Shown here piece by piece: positions 5,793-8,771 of a stretch of 8,771 nucleotides of DNA. Both the position numbers and the translations under genes were made by a program. The notes under the pieces were generated by a model. That model made no database searches. It saw nothing but the letters and a program-made list of their open reading frames with translations, and had not been told where the DNA came from. The stretch's first letter is position 1, and each line of letters begins with the position of its first letter. The stretch lies in assembly GCA_040900345.1 (NCBI GenBank), contig JBBDZE010000006.1, positions 1 to 8,771 on the forward strand, written 5' to 3'. Source of the DNA: JBBDZE01 sp040900345. Its GTDB lineage: Bacteria; Patescibacteriota; Minisyncoccia; Spechtbacterales; 2-12-FULL-38-22.

Positions 5793-6392
5793 CTATTTTT
5801 CAGCCGCCCGCGCGTTGTTGGCAGCGATCTGGTCCGTGGGTAGCTCAATCACCTTTTCTTTTTTCACGAGTTCAAGCACCTTCTCTACGAGGCGCTTGGG
5901 ATCGGTATCATAAACAATTTTCCCCGACCCGCGGTAAAGTTTGCCCACCAGGCCACGCACCTCGTCGGCAGTACCACCCGTCCCCTCCAACACGCCGATA
6001 GGCTTTCGGTCTTCGAAGGCTATGGTAAATTCGTTCAGCGTACCCATGCGGCCGCAGACAAAAAAGACCGCATCGGAGGCGCGCGTCAGCAAGAGGTTGC
6101 GGCCCGAATAGTCAAAGCCGGTATAGATGATGACATCAAAATACTCCGTCGGTAATTTGTAGGTTTTGATGTGCTCTATTTCGGAAACCGCCGGCGACAT
6201 GCCAATAGAAATGCCACCCTCTTCTTTGGCTCCTTTGGCCGCCCAAAAGGGCGTCCCGGTAGTGGCGCCCGTCACTATTATGCCATTGTGCCGCACAATT
6301 TCACGGCCAAGTTCCTCGGCTTTCTCAACCGCGTCGGGTGCGCAGTGCCCGGTTTCAGCGGCGCCAGATACACAGAGCTTATAGTACTTCAT
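5793..6392 (-). CDS. SLOG/LOG-superfamily Rossmann protein (TIGR00725-like)
   Basis: Soluble protein of 199 residues with a Rossmann-like nucleotide-binding fold. Seen: the N-terminal strand and Gly turn CVSGAAETG (7-15), TGATTGTPFWAAKGA (41-55), and the diagnostic SGRNLLLTRASDAVFFVCG (96-114) running into GRMGTLNEF (114-122), the variant of the LOG-family PGGxGTxxE active motif. The Glu of GTLNE (Glu121) is retained. Related proteins hydrolyse nucleotide-ribose bonds (cytokinin-activating LOG) or sense nucleotides (SLOG domains, DprA, TIR-linked systems). Which applies here is not known. A charged Lys/Glu-rich tail from about 168 follows. It is the first gene of a two-gene operon with the permease. 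The ATG overlaps a two-codon frame ATG-GCA-TGA; the Shine-Dalgarno is weak. Confidence 0.75.
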   Translation of the reverse strand: MKYYKLCVSGAAETGHCAPDAVEKAEELGREIVRHNGIIVTGATTGTPFWAAKGAKEEGGISIGMSPAVSEIEHIKTYKLPTEYFDVIIYTGFDYSGRNLLLTRASDAVFFVCGRMGTLNEFTIAFEDRKPIGVLEGTGGTADEVRGLVGKLYRGSGKIVYDTDPKRLVEKVLELVKKEKVIELPTDQIAANNARAAEK

Positions 6393-6430
6393 GCCATTTT
6401 TGCCTGCGAGAGCAAGCTTCCTTACTATGT

Positions 6431-6463
6431 ATTATATTATATCGCAGCTCGAGCAGCTCGCAA
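6431..6463 (-). promoter_or_regulatory. Sigma-70-type promoter of the SLOG-permease operon
   Basis: On the minus strand, TTGCGA (6458-6463) is followed after 16 nt by TATAAT (6436-6441). A second overlapping TATAAT lies at 6431-6436. The predicted start is about 37 nt before the ATG at 6392. Unlike the other promoters in this window, this one leaves a leader. Confidence 0.6.
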
Positions 6464-6499
6464 AACTGAGCATCCCGCCTCTTCTAGAAGGGGCGGGAT
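6462..6499 (-). terminator. GC-rich terminator after the beta-CASP gene
   Basis: ATCCCGCC (6472-6479) pairs with GGCGGGAT (6492-6499). The loop contains an additional CTT/AAG pairing (TTCTAGAA). On the minus strand the hairpin is followed by GCTCAGTTTTGC, a short T-run at 6462-6465. It lies about 35 nt past the beta-CASP stop and just before the next promoter, so it insulates the two transcripts. The T-run is short, so strength is uncertain. Confidence 0.6.
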
Positions 6500-6533
6500 A
6501 GCGCTCCTCCGCGCCGTTCGCCAAGTTCCTACT

Positions 6534-7901
6534 CTACAATTCCACCGCATCGCCCAACCGAGGAACCACAGTATTAACTGCCATGGTATCGCGCAGCTTG
6601 ACCGCAAGCGCGTTGGCCGCCTGCTCCTCGCCTTGAACGCAAAAAACACGCTTCATGCCGCCGCCATCGCGGATAACGCGCACCCATTCCAGCAGAGTGT
6701 TTTGGTCCGCGTGGGCTGAATAACCGCCAATGGCACGGATTTCGGCGCGAACCGGCACCGTATCGCCCATAATGCTTACCTCTTGCTCGCCCTCCAAAAT
6801 ACGCCGCCCCAGCGTCCCCTCGGCCTGATAGCCAATGAATAGCAGCATACTCTTTGGATCGGGCAGGTAATGCTTTTCGTGGTGCAAAATGCGCCCCCCC
6901 GTGGACATGCCCGAACCGGCAATAATGAGTTTGGGAGCAGGCACCTCATTAATCGCCTTGGACTCTTCCGTGCGCATGGTGAGTTTCAGGCGCGGAAAAT
7001 CAAATAACTTGTCCCCCGCGGCGATTAGGCTTAACGCGCTCTCATTAAAAAAACTGGTGTGTTTGCGGTATACCTCGGTCGCCTTAATGGCGAGAGGACT
7101 GTCCAAAAAGATAGGTGTTTCGGGAATACGCTTATTCTCCACGAGCTCATTGAGCTCAAATAAAATCTCCTGGGTCCGCTCCAGCGCGAACGACGGAATC
7201 ATGAGAACGCCGCCTCGCGTTACGGTGTCCTCAATGGCGTTTTCGAGCAAACTTTTGCGCACCGCTTTGTCCTCGTGCAGACGATCGCCGTACGTGCTTT
7301 CGGTAATAACGTAGTCGGCGTCGCGGATGTAGGCAAAATGGTCTAAAAGCGGCGTGGGCGGGTTACCAAGGTCACCGGAAAACACCAGCTTTGTCTTGTC
7401 GTTACCCTCCTGAATGAATATCTCCACAATGGCCGACCCCAAAATATGCCCCGCATCCATAAATCGCACAGCAATATCTTCCGTAACGGTAGTAACGCCG
7501 CCATAGACAACCGGCTCAAAGGCGTTTTCGGTCGTGGTCACGTCTTTTTTGGAGTAGAGAGCCCCGAGCTCCGGCCCGCATTGGTCTTCCACGATCTCCT
7601 GGCTGTCGTCCAGCATGAGTGCGGCCAATTCCGCCGTCGGGGCTGTGGCAAATATCTTCCCCCGAAAACCCTCTTTGATGAGCTTGGGTAGGCGGCCTGT
7701 GTGGTCGATATGGGCGTGCGTCACGAACACCGCATCTATCTTCGACGCGTCGTAGGCAAACGGTTTATAGTTAGCATCATCGCAGTGCTTGCCGCCCTGG
7801 ATCATGCCGCAGTCCACCAGCACTTTGGACTTTTTGGTTTCAATGAGATAGTTGGCGCCCGTTACGGAGAGGGCGCCGCCATGAAATGTCAGTCGGGGCA
7901 T
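6534..7901 (-). CDS. MBL-fold beta-CASP metallo-hydrolase with RMMBL domain (RNase-like)
   Basis: Zinc-dependent nuclease-type enzyme of 455 residues, the usual length for bacterial YSH1/CPSF73-like proteins; cytosolic. Motifs in order: THAHIDHTGR (61-70, HxHxDH), GHILGSA (151-157, His152), SGDLGN (175-180, Asp177), ESTYGDR opening the beta-CASP region (201-207), ERTQEI (241-246), FLDSPLA (265-271), GSGMSTGGRILHH (329-341) and GGYSAHADQ (392-400, His397). All MBL metal ligands I can identify are present. The C-terminal RMMBL segment has CVQGEE (421-426), where relatives commonly have VHGE, so one His is replaced by Gln. The family cleaves RNA endo- and/or exonucleolytically, so a role in mRNA processing or decay is likely. 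The gene is monocistronic, leaderless from the box at 7909-7917, and divergent from the winged-helix gene. Confidence 0.9.
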   Translation of the reverse strand: MPRLTFHGGALSVTGANYLIETKKSKVLVDCGMIQGGKHCDDANYKPFAYDASKIDAVFVTHAHIDHTGRLPKLIKEGFRGKIFATAPTAELAALMLDDSQEIVEDQCGPELGALYSKKDVTTTENAFEPVVYGGVTTVTEDIAVRFMDAGHILGSAIVEIFIQEGNDKTKLVFSGDLGNPPTPLLDHFAYIRDADYVITESTYGDRLHEDKAVRKSLLENAIEDTVTRGGVLMIPSFALERTQEILFELNELVENKRIPETPIFLDSPLAIKATEVYRKHTSFFNESALSLIAAGDKLFDFPRLKLTMRTEESKAINEVPAPKLIIAGSGMSTGGRILHHEKHYLPDPKSMLLFIGYQAEGTLGRRILEGEQEVSIMGDTVPVRAEIRAIGGYSAHADQNTLLEWVRVIRDGGGMKRVFCVQGEEQAANALAVKLRDTMAVNTVVPRLGDAVEL

Positions 7902-7908
7902 AGGTTCT

Positions 7909-7917
7909 ATTGTATCA
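7909..7917 (-). promoter_or_regulatory. Extended -10 of the beta-CASP gene, leaderless
   Basis: The minus strand reads TGATACAAT, seven bases (AGAACCT), then the ATG at 7901. TG-N-TACAAT is a good extended -10. The spacing puts the transcription start at or beside the initiation codon, and no Shine-Dalgarno fits in between. Confidence 0.65.
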
Positions 7918-7944
7918 TACGAGTACCCTACGATTTATTTGTTA

Positions 7945-8134
7945 CCCTTCGACTCCGCACTTCGACTCGCTTACGCTCGTTTACCGTGAGCATAGTCGAA
8001 CGGCTCAGTGTAAACAAGCGGAGATGAAGGACCCTGAGCGATTCTGCCGAAGACATAAGGGTCGAAGGGCCTCTTCATAATTCCCTGGGCGCTCCGCTCA
8101 GGGTACACAATCTTCCTGCCTCGCTCCGCTCGGG
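7945..8134. repeat. REP-like palindrome cluster in the divergent spacer
   Basis: CCCTTCGAC (7945-7953) pairs with GTCGAAGGG (8061-8069). Nested inside, TTCGACT (7961-7967) pairs with AGTCGAA (7994-8000), with partly complementary flanks. Further along, CCCTGGGC (8083-8090) pairs with GCTCAGGG (8096-8103) around a 5-nt loop. CGCTCCGCTC occurs at 8090-8099 and again at 8122-8131, each followed by a GGG-x-ACA(C)AAT-like stretch. Words of the type CTTCGACTnnGCTCAGGG are typical of REP/palindromic repeats in many bacterial genomes, including CPR. The cluster fills the 254-nt spacer between the two promoters. No gene is seen in it. Confidence 0.6.
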
Positions 8135-8140
8135 CACAAT

Positions 8141-8149
8141 TGGTACAAT
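8141..8149 (+). promoter_or_regulatory. Extended -10 of the winged-helix gene, leaderless
   Basis: TGGTACAAT is followed by six bases (ATCACC) and the ATG at 8156. It has the same TG-N-TACAAT form and spacing as the divergent beta-CASP promoter. No Shine-Dalgarno is present. No recognisable -35 is seen at the expected place, as is usual for extended -10 promoters. Confidence 0.65.
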
Positions 8150-8155
8150 ATCACC

Positions 8156-8497
8156 ATGGATATTCTTACCGTATCAATTCCTGCCGCCATGTGGGTGGGA
8201 CTTGCCGCGTTTATGGTGGCCGCGCTTGTTGAACTTTCCATGCGCGGCCGCGCCATCCGCGCTCAACAACACGCAAAAGCGCTCCCCTCCCGCATCGATA
8301 AAGGACTGGCGCGTTTACGCGCCGAGCGACCCGAGCGCATTACGAACGATTGGTGGGAGCACGAACTGCGCGTAAGCGATTCCACCGCGGCACGCGACCT
8401 CAATAAGCTGGTGGAGCTGGGTATTCTTCAAAAAATTGGGCGCGGGCGCGGTGTCCACTACCGCCGGGTACACCAAAGAACGGGTCAAACACTTTGA
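8156..8497 (+). CDS. Membrane-anchored winged-helix DNA-binding protein
   Basis: A 113-residue protein of two parts. Residues 8-27 form one hydrophobic segment (IPAAMWVGLAAFMVAALVEL), followed by a basic stretch to about 46. This suggests an N-terminal anchor with the C-terminus in the cytosol by the positive-inside rule. Residues 48-103 form a winged helix-turn-helix: RITNDWWEHEL, then recognition-helix-like STAARDLNKLVELGIL, then a wing with GRGRGVHYR. This half resembles the C-terminal winged helix of Fic-family proteins (x-R-T-A-x-R-D-L-x-x-L-x-x-x-G-I-L), but no Fic domain is present. Its role is unknown; membrane-tethered regulation is an inference. The last eight residues (HQRTGQTL) and the stop are encoded inside the MITE-like element that starts at 8471. 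Confidence 0.68.
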   Translation: MDILTVSIPAAMWVGLAAFMVAALVELSMRGRAIRAQQHAKALPSRIDKGLARLRAERPERITNDWWEHELRVSDSTAARDLNKLVELGILQKIGRGRGVHYRRVHQRTGQTL

Positions 8498-8639
8498 CCC
8501 GATTACAAAAGAACGGGTCATCATGATGACCCTTCGGTACACTCAGGGCAAGGCCGATGACGTTGAACGAAAGTAGGCAATGGGCATTGTCGGAGTACTT
8601 GTGGTGAGCCTGTCGAACCAATGACCCGTTCTTTTGGTG
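8471..8639. mobile_element. 169-bp MITE-like element with GGGTA target duplication
   Basis: The terminal repeats CACCAAAGAACGGGTCA (8471-8487) and TGACCCGTTCTTTTGGTG (8622-8639) are inverted copies differing by one A/T in the homopolymer. The unit is flanked by GGGTA on both sides (8466-8470 and 8640-8644), a 5-bp direct repeat expected of a transposition event. A third copy of the end sequence lies at 8506-8520. Inside are the hairpin CGGGTCAAA-CAC-TTTGACCCG (8481-8501), the 18-bp palindrome 8515-8532, and a REP-like half GGTGAGCCTGTCGAACC (8603-8619). No transposase is encoded, so it would move only in trans. On the minus strand the hairpins are followed by GTTCTTTTG and may terminate the right-hand gene. 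Confidence 0.68.
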
Positions 8640-8661
8640 GGGTATTGTTCGCATTCACGCG

Positions 8662-8771
8662 TCACTCAATCACCTCCCCCTCAGTGTAGTAGTTGAGCTC
8701 CTTTTCATTAATGGTGAATATCTGGTTCCAGCCATAGCCAAGCTCTTCGAATCTCTGAGGGGTCATGTTGA
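8662..8771 (-). CDS. C-terminus of an unidentified protein, runs off the right edge
   Basis: An open minus-strand frame from the right edge to a TGA at 8662-8664. It gives at least 35 codons, ending LNYYTEGEVIE. The pattern FEELGYGWNQIFTI, then an LNYYxxG turn, resembles short C-terminal tails of some surface or secreted proteins, where L-G-Y-x-W/F-x-x-V recurs. This is a weak resemblance and I do not name a family. An ATG at 8764-8766 is in frame, but the frame is still open upstream, so the true start is probably outside the window. It converges on the winged-helix gene; the MITE-like element lies between them. Confidence 0.45.
   Translation of the reverse strand, partial: NMTPQRFEELGYGWNQIFTINEKELNYYTEGEVIE

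Noticed and set aside
5273..6001. A 242-codon plus-strand open frame
   Set aside because: It lies antisense to the permease and SLOG genes, is rich in Thr/Pro/Ala without domain motifs, and mirrors the codon bias of the real genes. It is a shadow frame.
4642..6392. SLOG plus membrane protein as a CBASS/TIR-like defence module
   Set aside because: The membrane protein is a normal permease with the GxGIFGxPY transport signature, and there is no nucleotide cyclase, TIR or pore-forming effector.
7921..8140. CRISPR-like repeat array
   Set aside because: The repeated words are palindromic, differ in length and spacing, and no uniform repeat-spacer pattern or cas gene exists.
1..8771. UGA recoded as glycine (SR1/Gracilibacteria code)
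   Set aside because: The ligase and the reductase both end naturally at TGA, and no gene needs TGA read-through to keep its family length.

Overview
The window is 8.8 kb of compact, GC-moderate bacterial DNA. Eight intact or nearly intact genes lie mostly on the minus strand, with one small plus-strand gene near the right end and a partial minus-strand gene running off the right edge. TGA is used as a normal stop, so the genetic code is standard. The gene mix suggests a Patescibacteria/CPR (Parcubacteria-like) genome: a YbhN/UPF0104 flippase-like protein, an O-antigen ligase, an aromatic-type amino acid permease, a SLOG protein, a beta-CASP RNase-like enzyme, an AhpF-like flavin reductase and a relic of endonuclease Q. 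Very short intergenic distances and apparently leaderless promoters fit this. The taxonomy is an inference from family content, not from a marker gene.

Layout, left to right. 1-289 holds no gene. It has a hairpin, a perfect bidirectional terminator (52-80) and a multi-hairpin element bounded by 21-nt inverted arms (139-287) that ends 2 nt from the trxB stop. 290-4493 is a minus-strand run, read from right to left: a BCAM0308/NMD3-like zinc protein, an O-antigen ligase, a collapsed endonuclease Q remnant overlapping the ligase stop by ATGA, a flippase-like membrane protein, and a thioredoxin reductase-like enzyme. 4502-4633 is a 132-bp element with 18-bp terminal inverted repeats that fills almost the whole gap before the next operon. 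That operon (6392 to 4642) is a SLOG/LOG-family protein followed 2 nt later by an amino acid permease. A GC-rich terminator separates it from a beta-CASP metallo-beta-lactamase gene (7901 to 6534). The divergent spacer 7902-8155 is packed with REP-like palindromes between two promoters of the form TG-R-TACAAT placed 6-7 nt before ATG. The plus-strand gene at 8156 encodes a membrane-anchored winged-helix protein. Its last codons come from a 169-bp MITE-like element (8471-8639) flanked by a 5-bp direct repeat GGGTA. The C-terminus of a minus-strand gene follows.

How the parts work together: the ligase and flippase-like proteins probably serve cell-envelope polysaccharide or lipid handling. The reductase supplies thiol or peroxide redox capacity, and the SLOG-permease pair looks like a small transport/nucleotide-metabolism operon. 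No defence system, CRISPR array, tRNA or rRNA is seen. The most unusual content is non-coding: three different inverted-repeat elements, each adjoining a gene end, one apparently supplying the promoter of the neighbouring gene and another recoding a protein tail; plus the relic gene, which keeps only the two ends of endonuclease Q.
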